Below, one piece after another: positions 46,546-58,689 of a DNA stretch of 64,000 nucleotides. Numbering within the stretch: position 1 is the stretch's first letter; the number at the start of each line of letters is the position of its first letter. Origin of the DNA: Zantedeschia hybrid cultivar (taxonomy: Eukaryota > Streptophyta > Magnoliopsida > Alismatales > Araceae); contig JARZZO010000011.1 in the NCBI GenBank assembly GCA_030544215.1, forward strand, positions 8,480,001-8,544,000, read 5' to 3'. The notes below the pieces were generated by a model. That model worked only from the letters and a program-made list of their open reading frames with translations. It searched no databases and was not told the DNA's origin. Both the position numbers and the translations under genes were made by a program.

Positions 46546-49335
46546 AATAATCCCAACTAAAGAATGTCATTTGTACAGAAAACCTCCTGCAAAATGGGTA
46601 TATGCAAAAAGCCTGCTGTCTAATCCTTGCATATGTAACTGCCAAGTCTACCCTCACTGACATCACTAACAAGTTAGGGTTTATTTTAGAATAAGAAGAA
46701 AGTTTTGGGGTGCCTTTACATATGTGCATATATATATATATATTGGCATGTGTAAGCCTTTCTACAAGCTTCCTGAATCAATGTATGATCTTTCTGATGT
46801 TTTCTTGATAGGCAGGACACTATACAGGACTCTGATGCATCATGAAGGCTTGGTATTGCATTTGGGGTCAATTAGTTCATTGCTGATGGCTGTATACCTT
46901 CTAATCAATTGTTAAACCATATTTGGCCCGCAGATCATTGTGGCCGAACTCCATGAAACTAAGTTTTAATGATCCAAAGTGGATGCAAGTAATTCAATTT
47001 ATATTGCCGTACATATGGAATGACATGTGGACTGGAAGTAACATCTGACGTGTAATCCATTGCATAATCTTTTGGAAAATATTGGAGATTTGTGGAAAGT
47101 TCAGGAAAAATCATAAACAGCAACATAACTGATATGGACATATATAAAGATAAATGCCCAGACATATATAAAGATAAATTCCACTCAACTGCCCATTGAT
47201 GAAAATGTTCATTTAAGACATAATGTTTTTGTGTTCCTATAAGATGGATGTAATAATACTTAAAAGTTTAGTTCTTATGTACACCCTCCCCCCAATTTAT
47301 CTCCATGTTATGCATTTTTTATCCTGTACTTTTTGCCATTTCGGTATTTTCCCTCTGTGGAAAACAAGTTATCTTTTGCAGCTGGCTAGGTTGTTGCAAT
47401 TTAGTTTTTATTGTTGTTCTCACGTCACCAGGGTGTGCCCATCTGAATAAAGCATTTATCCATGACCCAATCAGAATTCCTTGAATTACCAAAACCTGGC
47501 TAATGATGCACATAGTACAGTCCATGTCGGTGCTCTCTTATTGTTATGGAACCAAGGAAAAAGGATAACTGGGAATGACAAATGTCTTACAAGTGCTTTT
47601 TGGTGTAAATCTTAGTGAGTTAATTTTGGCAATGTGAGCTTTCTATATGTCCGTTTATCACTCTAGGATCACTGTCCCTGGGAAGACTTGATACTCTTTG
47701 GGTTATACCTAAAGGATAATAGTTGATAATGTCATTGTTATTAAGCTGATCCCACTACTTTCATGATATCTAGATGGATGTAACAAAGGATCTTTAGTGT
47801 TGTCATTTCCCTTTCATTCTAGGTTCCGAGTTTGACCTTAGCACCGAAAAACTGGTACATGATTCCCTTGCGATGGCTCCAGTCTTACCAGTGCAGGAAT
47901 TATTGGCCAAAAGTTTGTTTTAGTGCTTTTAAATAACTTGGAATCTAGAGCTTAGCTGAATGTGGTAGAATGCAGGTGCAGATTTGGGAGCTGCACTTGT
48001 ATGTGAGTATAAATTATTTGCCAAAGGCCTTAGAAAGCAGAATTCTCAAATTAATGGGTTGCCTCATTCTGATTCTCTGAATTCCAACTTTGGATAAAAA
48101 AAAAAAAAATCCCAAATAATGTTTTCTGTTAGACTCATTATTTCTAAACTTTCAAAATGGTAAGAACGATGGAGAAGACCTATAAGTGTTTTTTATGTAA
48201 TGAAGTCTTCTCATGCTGAAGAACTCTTCTTTATGTCTTTGACATTCTGGGTTGACAGCAGTGGCAGCAGTATCAGAAGAATATATGACTCATCACAGGG
48301 ATCCAAATTTGTGCTCAAGCATACAAGAAGATTTGTAAATTTGAGAAGAATATCTTCTGTCAGTTAGGGTTCTGGTCTGTTGGATGGGGATCCCATTAGG
48401 CTTAAACCTATGCCAACTTCAGTTAGATGGCGGAATGAAATTTGTTAGGTCTTATTTTCGTATGAAAGTAAGGTCATATGCTAGTTCATCATCTTACATC
48501 AATGGCATCTAGTGAGTCAATCTGCTTTTGGCACCTCAGTATTGATTTCAATGCATCTCTACTGCATTGGTATGTTTTAGTAGTCTTATTAGTTATAGCA
48601 GTGGCTTTTTTCAGGAATTCATTGGTCTTTATGGAAAGCTAGAGCTGGTCAGTTTGTTTGTAGTACTAATTTGCTGATTCTTCAGTCATACCCTAGACGA
48701 AGATACATTTAAAGTAATATAAGTTGGGTCCTGCATATGTTGTAGTCGTACTTGCATAAGAGTTTCATTGAATGTTTTATCTGCTGCTGTGCTTTTGTCT
48801 GTTGGGGGATGTCATTTTCAAGTTTCAACATGATATCTGACAGTCAATAGGCAAAGCAAAATGGCATTTTCCACCTCCCTGGCAAGAGGTAAGGTGCAAA
48901 AATTGTCTAAATTGACAGAGAATCAGAACCCAAATGGGATTCAGGAATAACATTACAGTAAAACTAAACCGTTTGCCTCTGAGAATAGAAGATGCCAGTG
49001 GAACTAGCAGAACCCAAATGTGATGCAGGAATAGCATTACAACCGAACCAAATTGTTGGCCCTAAGAGTAGAAGATGCCAGCAGAACTCAAATGGGATGC
49101 TAGAATAACATTCTAATAGAACCAACCCTATATCCACTGGATCATCTGATGACTAACTGTTGCCCTTTCGGAATAAAACCTTGAAAACCAGTTCTCCAAA
49201 ATGGATCTTGGAAGTTGCCTTCAATAATTTTGTGTGATGGTGCAAAGCTGTTCATTGGTTCCAAGAGCATTTAGATGTCACGGGTAGGAGGATCTGGTCT
49301 ATTGTTAGCGTGGACCATACTTGGAATTTACAGTC
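46546..49335 (+). repeat. Cluster-associated non-coding block, copy C, interrupted
   Basis: This is a full block from CCCAACTAAAGAATGTCATT to ACCATACTTGGAATTTACAG. Between about 48347 and 49205 it carries ~860 extra bases absent from copies A and B. The insert ends with about three tandem units of 75-85 bases starting at CAGAACCCAAATGGGAT (48925), 49009 and 49083. Confidence 0.75.
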
Positions 49336-51333
49336 AAGCCAGATGACTACTTGCAAGGACTAATGTGGAATATTGAAAGATTGTACGGACTAGTCCATTA
49401 ATTTAAATCAAAATTAGGAGTTCAAAGCAACTAGCTGATTATTACCTTGATGGATGTTTTATTGCTTTTCTTGACTCCTGCATGTATGAAGTATTGTAAA
49501 TTATTGCTTCTAAAATTATTAATTCTACAATAGATCATGGTAAATTGTTTCTGTAGTGCCCTCGAACTTCAGATCCGATCTTATCCAACCTTCGATGGAG
49601 ACCAAAGATGGTACATCTATCCATATACATAGTGGACATGAGAACGTAAGTGTCCACAAGGCAAATACACCATAAATGCTAAGCCATTACATAAATCAAT
49701 TTAATTATCTAACCATAAGTAATATCTACTAATAAGTCAACTGGATTATCTCAAAATCAACTATCAATTAAACTCTTAACTCACTGAAGTTACATAATTC
49801 AAGTAAAAACATACTACATTGAGTGTACTAAAATAAAACTCTCGGGTTTCAATCTTCAAGCAAAACTTATAGCATATGATCATTCTTCTAAAGTTTCTTG
49901 TTCTGACTTACAGTTCTTCCCTCTTGAAAAGGTGATGGTAACTTACTAAGTATAGAATTCACTGGGCATCCCAACTCTGCACAGGATTAGACATATAATT
50001 TGGTTTTGCAAATTTCAAGTTGATGCAAGTCCAAGTATTGCCGGAGTGTAGCCAGGAGTCCATTTTATATTTTATACCTTCTCCTTATTCTCTCTTCTTC
50101 TCTGTTGTCCCACATAACAAGTTATACATGTACATGTGCCAAATGATAAAAACATATCATATGAATGCTCATAGCTTACAGATGTTTCTTACTGTAAAAA
50201 TTTCATATTTAATATAGGTTCGCAAGGACAATTTATGGTCATAAGATTCAATCAATGCTTAACTTAGAGATGTTAGCATGTGAGTGGTGTAACTTATAGA
50301 GGATCTCCAACGCATGGAGAGATTCACATCGCACATCATCACATAAAGGTCACATGACATAGATCATAGTGAAACTTAAATTGGTGGCATATAATTTAAT
50401 CAAATGAATATGGCCAATCATTTGAAAATCAAAGAAGACAGAAGCTAAACTAATGGATATATGAATAAGTCATAAAATGGACCATATGATATTATGCATG
50501 GGATTAAATGAAAATAGATCAAACTTATTCATTCATATGGACATGCGTCTGAATCACGACGTAAGAGGCCGCACATATATACATATATCAAGCACTTAGA
50601 TAATGGTGATTAGGTCTTATTTACTGAGGAGTCAGAGATCATGCATATTCCACAATTGTACTAAATCGTGACTTAATTTTATGGATTATATTGGAATTAG
50701 ACTTTACAATCTCTTTAAGATAACATCGTCAACATAGCATGTGATTCAAAGATTCATGATAGGAAATTATCAAACATTACATGTGAAAGTAAGATCGAAT
50801 AGGCATATAGTATACATAATGACATATGGTGCGTTTCAACATGCAAATCAAATTACGAGTCAAATCAGAATGAAATCAAATTTTGCAAGTCAAATGTAAT
50901 GTCAGATAAACGTGGGATTGAGTTTGGTATTCTCATACCAAAATCAGAATTTCAAATATTTATCTTAAAAAAATATATAATTAAGGAAATATTTTGAAAA
51001 CATGTAAAAAAATTCATGACAATTTGAAAACATATTCTAAAGGTCAAAAATAAATAAAAAGGATTACAATTGATAGGATTTGTATTCCAGTGAGATTGAA
51101 TAAAACATAGGAGATAGTCTAATAGGATTGGTCTACTGACCAAAGGAAAATGGTTAACTATTCCCAGTCACCTATTCTAATAGTTCTATTTATGAATAGG
51201 CCATTTCTTTTGAATTTATCAACCATTTTTGGTTGAGAAGAATTGAAAATTTGATTTTCAAGAGAATTTGATTATGAATCCATAATTCAAGGTTTTTATG
51301 CATATTTTAGATTTGAAAAGCTAACACTAAACT
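49336..51333. other. AT-rich gene-free stretch, probably an old Gypsy-type LTR
   Basis: From 49552 the sequence TGTAGTGCCCTCGAACTTCA looks like the start of Gypsy-type LTRs. Solo LTR B is inserted at 51334. The matching end would be near 53245. No target duplication was found for the larger element. No coding frame was seen. Confidence 0.4.
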
Positions 51334-52387
51334 TGATGTAGACTGGATCTATCACGACCGGATTCCGAGGCTGGAACCCGAAGAAGTGGATCCGAAGCCG
51401 GTTCGGATCGGTGTTATTGAGGTCCGACGGGGATCCGGAAGGCCGAGGAGGTGGAGGCGAAGACGAGGGTCCCAAGGCCGAAGGGCGCTTCGGTCGGTGC
51501 AGGCTCGTCTCCGGGAAGTCGGGGCCGAGACTCCTTCGGCGGGCGAAGGGGCGGCGCGGATGAAGCTCTTTCTGGCTGTATTGCCGACAGGCGATGAAGC
51601 CGAAGCCGACGGTCTGAGGCCGGAAGGGTCTCGGACTCGGCTTGCTCTTGGATAGTGAGCCCAAAAGCCCTTTTTGTCGGACGAGGGGACAGCGCGGGGC
51701 CGAGTCTCCCGTTGCGGGGCAGCCGTCGCACGGCGTCGAGACCAGGGAGAGGAATCCGAGGTCGGCGGCCGAGACCGACTCGGGAAGATCGGCGATGATT
51801 CGAACCGAGCTCCTGCAGGAGGAAAAGAAGAAGAAACCGGTCAGCAGGAGTCCCGGACTCTGGCCCTTAGGAACCCCCTCCGACGGTCAAGTTAGCTTCT
51901 GAAGATGATTCGATTCAGAAAGCAAGAAGTAGCTTTAATGCTATTTGGACCGTAGTCCTTAAGGGTCTCGGAGGCAAAGAGTTGCATACCTTTGGCAATA
52001 AATAGCGGTGTATTTATAGCAGAGGATAGAGGTTGGTTAACAGTGGTAGCCGATATAGGACTATATTTGGACTTACTGGTAAACCGCCATAGTGTCTGAT
52101 CCGCCACCGGAGTGGGCCGGACTCGGCTATCGGGCTGAAGGGGGTTGGGCCGCCGATGGGCCGAAGCCTGCTGGGCTTGGGGCTGCCGCGCTGTTCTCGG
52201 GCCGTAGGCTGATGGGCCGCTGACGGGCCGAAGTCTGTTGGGCCGGGAGCAACGGTGCCGCTTATGGGGCCGAGGGCTGCTGGGCCGCTGATGGGCTGGA
52301 GGCTCCCGGAGGGCCTGATACTGCTGCTGTTGGGCTGAACGGGGTTTGGGCCTGCTCTAATGGGCCGAATCGGATTCTGCCTCATCA
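51334..52387 (-). mobile_element. Solo LTR B (1,054 bp) with 5-bp target-site duplication
   Basis: Read on the minus strand it starts TGATGAGGCAG and ends TCTACATCA. It is flanked on both sides by AAACT on the plus strand (51329-51333 and 52388-52392), a clean 5-bp duplication. The TATA box is at about 52009-52018. It is the same family as 41014-42067, in opposite orientation, with scattered base differences. Confidence 0.92.
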
Positions 52388-52392
52388 AAACT

Positions 52393-53245
52393 AAAAGAAA
52401 TTAATTGTAAGATATTCAAGGCTTGCTTAATCATACATTTTTTAAAGGATTTCTTATTTATGTCAAATTTAACCAATTGATGAAGAACTCCCTAAACCTC
52501 CATCAATTCTCTCTCTAAATTGAGTCTCCAAACTCCTAAAAGACCTCCTTACTAGTCAAGAAGCCTCTTCCCATGTGTAGCAACACTCTTGGGTCCATGA
52601 AACTAAGAGAGATGATGGCTAGGGTTCTCAAATGAGAATCTAGAATAAGATTGCTGTTTGTTTTGTTTATATAGTGGCTTAGGTTGTCAATTCAACTCTA
52701 AGTCTAGCAAGAAACCTAACTTATGACTTTCTTTTCCCCACTAGTTCGCATTCAAAGTCTAATGGCAGGACATAGATCTCATTATTAAAGTTGTTTTCAA
52801 TTTGACATATTGACTAGGTTTTGCAAAATGACCGCTCAAATATCTGAATTATTAAACGTAATCTTCATAAAGTTATTAATTTAAATATCTAACTAATGGT
52901 CCTAATTTTATTTTATCTGGATGTTTAGATTAAGATTTTATTATTTTTGCAAAATCTATTGTTAAATTAACCCTAAAAATAGACTACCTTTCTTAATAAG
53001 CCTTCTAAATTGTGAATAATAAGCCTGTTTAAATAACTAAATTTTGAACTACTAATGAGCTTAAGCTATTAAATGATTCATCTAACATGCAAAATAACAC
53101 GTCGTATATGATAATTTGATTTTAAAATAATCGATTTTGAAATTCTCATTTTTTTTGCTTTTATAATTTTTAACTGGAAAGCAAAACAGAAAAATAGTGT
53201 CATGAGGTGCCAGATAAGTAAGTCAAGGTGACCTTGATATCGAAT
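52393..53245. repeat. AT-rich LTR-like sequence, partner of 42110-43245
   Basis: From about 52740 it is collinear with 42160-43245. The part next to solo LTR B (52393-52740) has no counterpart beside solo LTR A. No gene was seen. Confidence 0.45.
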
Positions 53246-53489
53246 AATTTAAAGCACTCTTGTGCTGATGCGGTGCAATTCACATGAATTGCTTGCCTGT
53301 GTGAATGCTACGATCCAATCCTGTGGATCGAACGAAGTGATCAGGTGGCAGTGCATGGTGTAAACTTTTTTTATTTTACTTTTTTAAAATTACTAAGCTG
53401 GGGATCTATCCAACTCAAAATATGTACCGTCTGATCTTTGATTGGACAATTAAAACTCCTCAGTAACCAAGACCAGGCAGTGCAGAAAA

Positions 53490-54085
53490 TCATTGTTACT
53501 GTGTCTCTAGAAGCTAATGTAATAAAGAAGCTATAAATATAGTGATTTAGACGTGTGACTGCCTAGTTCTTTGCAATTGTCTTAATCTTATGTGCCTTAC
53601 ATTTAGGGGTCATTTGTTTCAATGTAAAATTCTATAATTCATATGTTTCAAAATCACCAGTTTTAAAACAAGTATTTCTTTTCTAATTTTAAAATAAAAA
53701 ATATTTATTTATTTATTTGTAAAATAAAATAAGAGAATGCTTAAATCTTCTTATTTCGGTTTACAATGGGCATTCCCTATGAACCAAAACAAAAAAATGG
53801 ACTAAGGTTCAGACAATATTTTGGTTTACATCATACCAAACATTCGAAAACACCATAAAATAAAACAAATTTTGTATATTACTATGCTTTATGTTGAAAC
53901 AAACAACCTCTAGTCTTTTTTGCCATTTCAGCATTGTCTCCCTGCGGAAAACGAGATATCTTTGGCTACGCCACAGCAAGTGGCATTTTTTGACATTGTC
54001 TTTATGTCAATACGGTTGCCATCTTAGTAAAATGTTCATGCACGACCCAATCAAGTTTCTTGAGCTACCACTACCTTACTAGTGA
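53490..54085 (+). repeat. Cluster-associated non-coding block, copy D (partial, MITE-interrupted)
   Basis: TGTCTCTAGAAGCTAATG, CTTTGCAATTGTCTTAATC, GCATTGTCTCCCTG and CGACCCAATCAAGTTTCTTG match 45670-45960 in order. A MITE splits the copy at 53607-53910. Confidence 0.8.
53607..53910. mobile_element. MITE with 3-bp TAG target duplication (304 bp)
   Basis: The left end GGGTCATTTGTTTCAATGTA and the inverted right end (GAGGTTGTTTGTTTCAACAT) form terminal inverted repeats of ~20 bases. TAG flanks both sides (53604-53606, 53911-53913). The paralogous block at 45781 reads ACATTTAGTCCTTTTTGCC without the insert, so it preserves the empty site. The 3-bp duplication fits the PIF/Harbinger (Tourist) group. 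Confidence 0.85.
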
Positions 54086-54165
54086 TGGACGTACATGGTT
54101 AAAATAGTTGGTGGTCAAGTTCAGCGGTTGGTTAAAAGGTGTGGTTGGTCCGAGTACAGTCAAAG

Positions 54166-54300
54166 AGAATCCAAGGAGGTCCTAAAATGAGATGGTCAGA
54201 CAAAGTTACAAAGAACTTGACCTTCCTAGATTTAATCACAAATATGGTGTTGAATAAATTAAAACAGTGGGGCAGGATCCATAGAGCTGTCCTCAAGTAA
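54166..54300 (+). pseudogene. RTE-type LINE C-terminal fragment
   Basis: A frame reads GGPKMRWSDKVTKNLTF, then a hydrophobic and charged stretch and KQWGRIHRAVLK before a stop. This resembles the RPKxxWxxxVxxDL...W...I tail of RTE-clade reverse transcriptases. It is short and isolated; no reverse transcriptase core was seen nearby. Confidence 0.5.
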
Positions 54301-56071
54301 TGGGATACTGTCTTGATGATGAGAAGGGAGGAAAGGCAAGGTAACGATTGTGTTCAAGAAAAGGGAGACCACATGTTGAAGAAATTTTGCGTCGTTACTG
54401 ATTGTAATGGGGTATGTAAATTCCTTGGTTGTCATGGGATCAAGGACCTGTGTCATGCAGGAGCGTTGTCAGAGACCTACAACATAAGATTTCCCAAATT
54501 GATGAGGGTTCGTGTGTGTGTGAAAGGGGGGGGGGGGGGGGGGGGGGGTGTGGTTGTAGGGGTGCTAGATACCCCTGGATCTGACTCTGTTCCAATGTGA
54601 TCCTGATGATCATCATTTTAATCTTGGTAATCAGAGAAATATTGGGTGTGTCATTCATGGATGTTTTGCCTATGATGGAAGTATCCTAAAAATGCAAAAA
54701 ACATGGTAAAAATCCCCACATACAGCACCCTACTTAAAGAAACTTTGTTTCACACAGAGAGACAACAATGCAATAGTAAAAAGGACAGCACAAAAGCACA
54801 AAAAGTTAAAAAACAATTGCAATGAATGTATAATTCTATGTCCAAGTTCTTAGATTTCTAAGATGTCCTTACATGCATCTTTGAGAGACATAATAATGCC
54901 GCCTCAGTGTTGATTCCCTCATTTTGCTGGTTCCTCTGGTAATTTACTTTGATACCCAATAGATGACCTGCAGGCAGGAAATCCCTATAAAAGGTGCTTT
55001 CTTGGAACTTTTCACAGATCTCCAGAATTTTCTATAATGCAATAAATTATATGGCAGATGCAACTTCACAGCCAAAAGCAAATATAAGATGAAATTATAT
55101 TCCATTTACTGAAACTCTAATACAAGGTTTTGTGGCATTCAGACAGCATGATGAATATTCTCTCTTCTTAATTCAACATGTTTTGGATAGTGGATTAATT
55201 GCAGATGGTGTACAGCTACTGTGATACAGAAGGAAATGTTAAACGTGCCATCAACAATCCAGTGCCAAGTCCTAGTTATGCATCTGATCTTGTAAAATAG
55301 CCTGGCCGTCAAGGGAAAACAAGATAGACTGTTCCCTGATTATGTAAGATGGTAGACTAACCATGAATACAGTCACCACCACAAAACATCAGTATTGATG
55401 GCTGTGATATTGTTCACTTGAGCATGACATCTTATCTCTAGACTGTTCCCTGATTATGCAAGATGGTAGCCTAACCATGAATACAGTCACCCACCACAAA
55501 ACATCAGCATTGATGGCTGTCATATTGTTGACCTGAGCATGACATCTTATCTCTGGACACAGGCTAATGGCAGGAGCCTAGATTGTATTGTTTGAGACTA
55601 AATATCAACATATATTAAAGCGCAGCGTGGTGCTGCAGTGATCCTTGCCTCAAATGTGAAGAACTTAATATGACATTACCAAAGAAAATCAGGTTAAGTT
55701 ACGTGCAAGCTATACATAAAGAGAAAACAAACACAACAAAAATCTGAAACAGGAAGAATAACTGAGAAATTGTGGAGCTAACTGTGATTGGAGAACATAC
55801 ATGATGTGATAAACATGGAGAATCTGAAGGAATAAGCTGATATACATTTTTCCTATTATTGAGACAACAAAGTTTGCAAGCCTAGAAAGGGCTTGGACTG
55901 AACCTTCTCCATTCCATGTTCCTGGGCAATGCCACCTATATTAACTCAAAATTGGGTAACGCATGATGTTAGAAAAGTGATATCTAGTTCTGAGTCATTG
56001 CTGAACTTTCTTTCATCCGGATCAAAATGTCAACAATGAAACCAAAACACATTGCTTATGTCACCTAGACA
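54301..56071. other. Gene-free stretch with poly-G run and local duplication
   Basis: It contains a 23-base G run (54526-54548) after a GT repeat. A tandem duplication of ~114 bases lies at 55325-55438 and 55439-55554 (TAGACTGTTCCCTGATTATG in both). No exon was recognised. Confidence 0.6.
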
Positions 56072-56361
56072 TCACAAGACATTTCTCATTGCATTAACTT
56101 CAGGATAAGTTTCAAGCAGTTCAGGAACATTCTTGCTAACTGGCACAATGAACCTCCTCACAATTTTTTTTTATCAGGCAGCACGACAGCCGTAAGCAAG
56201 TCCCAATCACCACCAGGCAGACCTTTCTTCTTCAGGAACTGCAAAAACATAGCATCTGGGCATCAACCTCTTGTTGATGCTGTAACCCAGGAGCACTGCA
56301 TGCTGGCGACATACGACGGCTGGCACCCGGCTTTCTTAACCAAGAAATCCATGGCTCTAGT
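56072..56361 (-). pseudogene. mTERF 3' fragment, inverted relative to the cluster
   Basis: The minus strand reads RAMDFLVKKAGCQPSYVAS, then after a frame change LLGYSINKRLMPRCYV, FLKKKGLPGGDWDLLTAVVL, another break in an A run, and NVPELLETYPEVNAMRNVL with its own TGA stop (56074-56072). This is the last ~90 codons of an mTERF gene of this cluster, with at least two frameshifts. Sequence upstream of the fragment is not mTERF. Confidence 0.85.
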
Positions 56362-56729
56362 CTTTGCAAAGAGCCAACTGTTCTTTTTCTCACCCTTTTT
56401 ACATACCCAGATTGGGAGAAAAAAGTTAAAAAATGAGTCCAACCAGCATTGCACGTCACCAAAGGCTGTTCTTATTGTACTGTGGTACTTCCTAATTCAC
56501 AGGGGGATCATATGCAATCCACTACTTTGTTTTTGTGGGGGTGGTGAAGAGGCAGATGTATGTAAGTGGTCCCAGACTTCTATAGTGGTTTGAGGTTTGA
56601 ACAAAGGGGCTATGTGAGCTGCCTTATTTGAACCCACTGTTCCCCACCACCCATCATCACAAGTGTTGAAAAATAGCATTAATTTGTGTCACCAAAAGAT
56701 ACCTAAGATGAACATCACAATCTTTCATG

Positions 56730-58660
56730 GGGCAAACCAAGCATCCCCCACCTCCCCATTATGTTGCCATCATTGGCAGCACCTTCATCTCCATTGTTGT
56801 CTGTTTGTACCATAGTAGGGGAGACTTGTTGTCCCTGGAGAGGAAAGGTGATGTGCTGGTCTCGCCAGATGGTACCATACCTTCTATGTCAGCTTCTACT
56901 GGGTTGGTGACAATGCCTATTGTTTCTCCATCTGGTAGTCACGCTGATCAAGACCATCATGTGGATGGTGAACAGAGGATGTCTGCTGAATAGTACGATG
57001 TCCAAGCTCCACCTAGAATAGAGCGGCGTCCTTGTCTTGTTGGGTGTCAACGGGGAGAGGGTATGGGAGACAGATGCCTCGGCCAGGTGGGACGTGGGGG
57101 CACTGGAGCAACTGGAGATGGGTATCTTGATACTGAGGAGCCAGGGGCGGCCGCGCAGAGCTTCAACACCCCCATTGACACCCTCCTCTTGAGGGAACAG
57201 CTCACCAAGAACACTTCTCTGGCGTTGAACAGAGTGGCCGGAGACTACACGTGGGGGTACCACCAGTTTAAGTTCAACGATGACAACGTGTCCTACCTCA
57301 TCTACAATGGTATCCATGTTTACATGCCAGATATGCTGTCGTGCTCCTGCTCTCTAAGGTTCCACCGGGCAGACCCATCAGATTGGTCCAAAGGCTGCAT
57401 CCTGCATGCCAGAGTTCGAGCTCACCAGCAACCCCAGGGGAGCGGACTTCCCGAGGCTGCCTCAACATTACTTCAGCTATGCACTTGACGCCTAGGGAAA
57501 CCACATGTCCTTCAGGGCTTGCAGAAATGCCTGCCACAAATACTGCAGGTGCAGGGGCTTTGGATTCAAATGAGGCATGTATTTCCCCAAGAGCATCCTC
57601 CTGAATGGGAACCAGAATCCCAGTGCCAAAGTGGCCATGCACATCAAGGTGCCAAAGCCAGCAGCCATCTGAGAAAACGGCAACATAATATTAAGATCAT
57701 TTGGCTTAAGGTGCTCAAACAGGAGCTCTGTGACTCTCAGTTTCATAGGCAGCAAGAACCTATACTTCAAGGCTTCAAGGTAGTTGATCGAGTTTATCAG
57801 GTCGGTTGCCATTGCAGAAGCCATCATGGTAGATCTAGGATGGTCGTACACTAGTAGAATCCATCGGCACACTGCTCCAACATGAATAGACTACAGGCTT
57901 CAAATGGTGGTGGGGCTTCTGGTGCTTCACCTATGTGGAGCTGAAGACTGCAACATACAGCTTTTGGGAAAAGATCGATAGGGGAGGCTTTGGGCTAGTC
58001 TACAGAAGGGTCATCCATGATGGAATATAATATGGCGATTGCTATCAAGAGGTTAGAATAAGTAGCCCGGGGGGGGGGGGGGGGTGTTCTGGGCAGAGGT
58101 CGGCATCATTGCCCGAATTAACCATATCAACTTGGTAAGATATGGAGCTTTCTGCTTTGAGGAACAGCACAGGTTTCTGGTGTTCGAGTATGTGGAGGAT
58201 GGCTCCCTAGACATATTTCTGTTCTCGGACGCACAAGCAGCTTGGGAGTATGATGGGCCTGTCCTACCTGCACGAGAAGTGTCTGGAATGGATCCTCCAC
58301 TGATGTGAAGCCTCAGAACATCCTCTTAGATGAGCACTTCTGGCAAGCTTGAAGAGATGGTGGCGGTGGCTGCAACAGTAATGGTGGTGACCCAAACCAT
58401 GAGTTTTCCAGGGTGAGGGGACGAGAAAGCGCATTGCCTGAGTGGATAGTTAACCAGGAGATCACCAGCAAGGCAGACGTGTACAGGTATGGCGTCATCT
58501 TGCTCGAGCTGATGATGGGAAGAATCCAACTAGCAAGGGAATAAGGGGAACAATCTGATTCAGTGGGTGAAGGTGAAGATGGAAACAGAATAGGATGGGA
58601 TGAAGGAAGTAGTTGATGAGAGGTTGCAGGGGCATTACATGATGGGAATCCAAGAACTGC
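56730..58660 (+). pseudogene. ZmPK1-like G-type lectin receptor kinase pseudogene
   Basis: In order there are a bulb-lectin start (GDLLSLERKGDVLVSPDGT, near 56820), a lectin middle (AAAQSFNTPIDTLL, near 57150) and an S-locus/PAN region (SDWSKGC near 57383; ACHKYCRCRGFGF near 57530; MHIKVPKPA near 57640). A kinase domain follows: KIDRGGFGLVYRR near 57975, the P-loop; AIAIKRLE near 58040; FWAEVGIIARINHINLVRYG; LVFEYVEDGSLD; VKPQNILLDEH-like near 58305; and ITSKADVYRYGVILLELMMG near 58460. Domains lie in different frames, with stops and a G run (58069-58084) in the kinase N-lobe. Such proteins are plasma-membrane receptors; this copy is dead. The 3' end is cut by LTR-like DNA. Confidence 0.8.
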
Positions 58661-58689
58661 AAAAATGGAGCCAAAGGTCCGTGATGTAC

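Noticed and set aside
41014..52387. The two inverted LTRs as ends of one large composite element
   Set aside because: LTRs of one retrotransposon are direct repeats. LTR B has its own target duplication, so it inserted separately.
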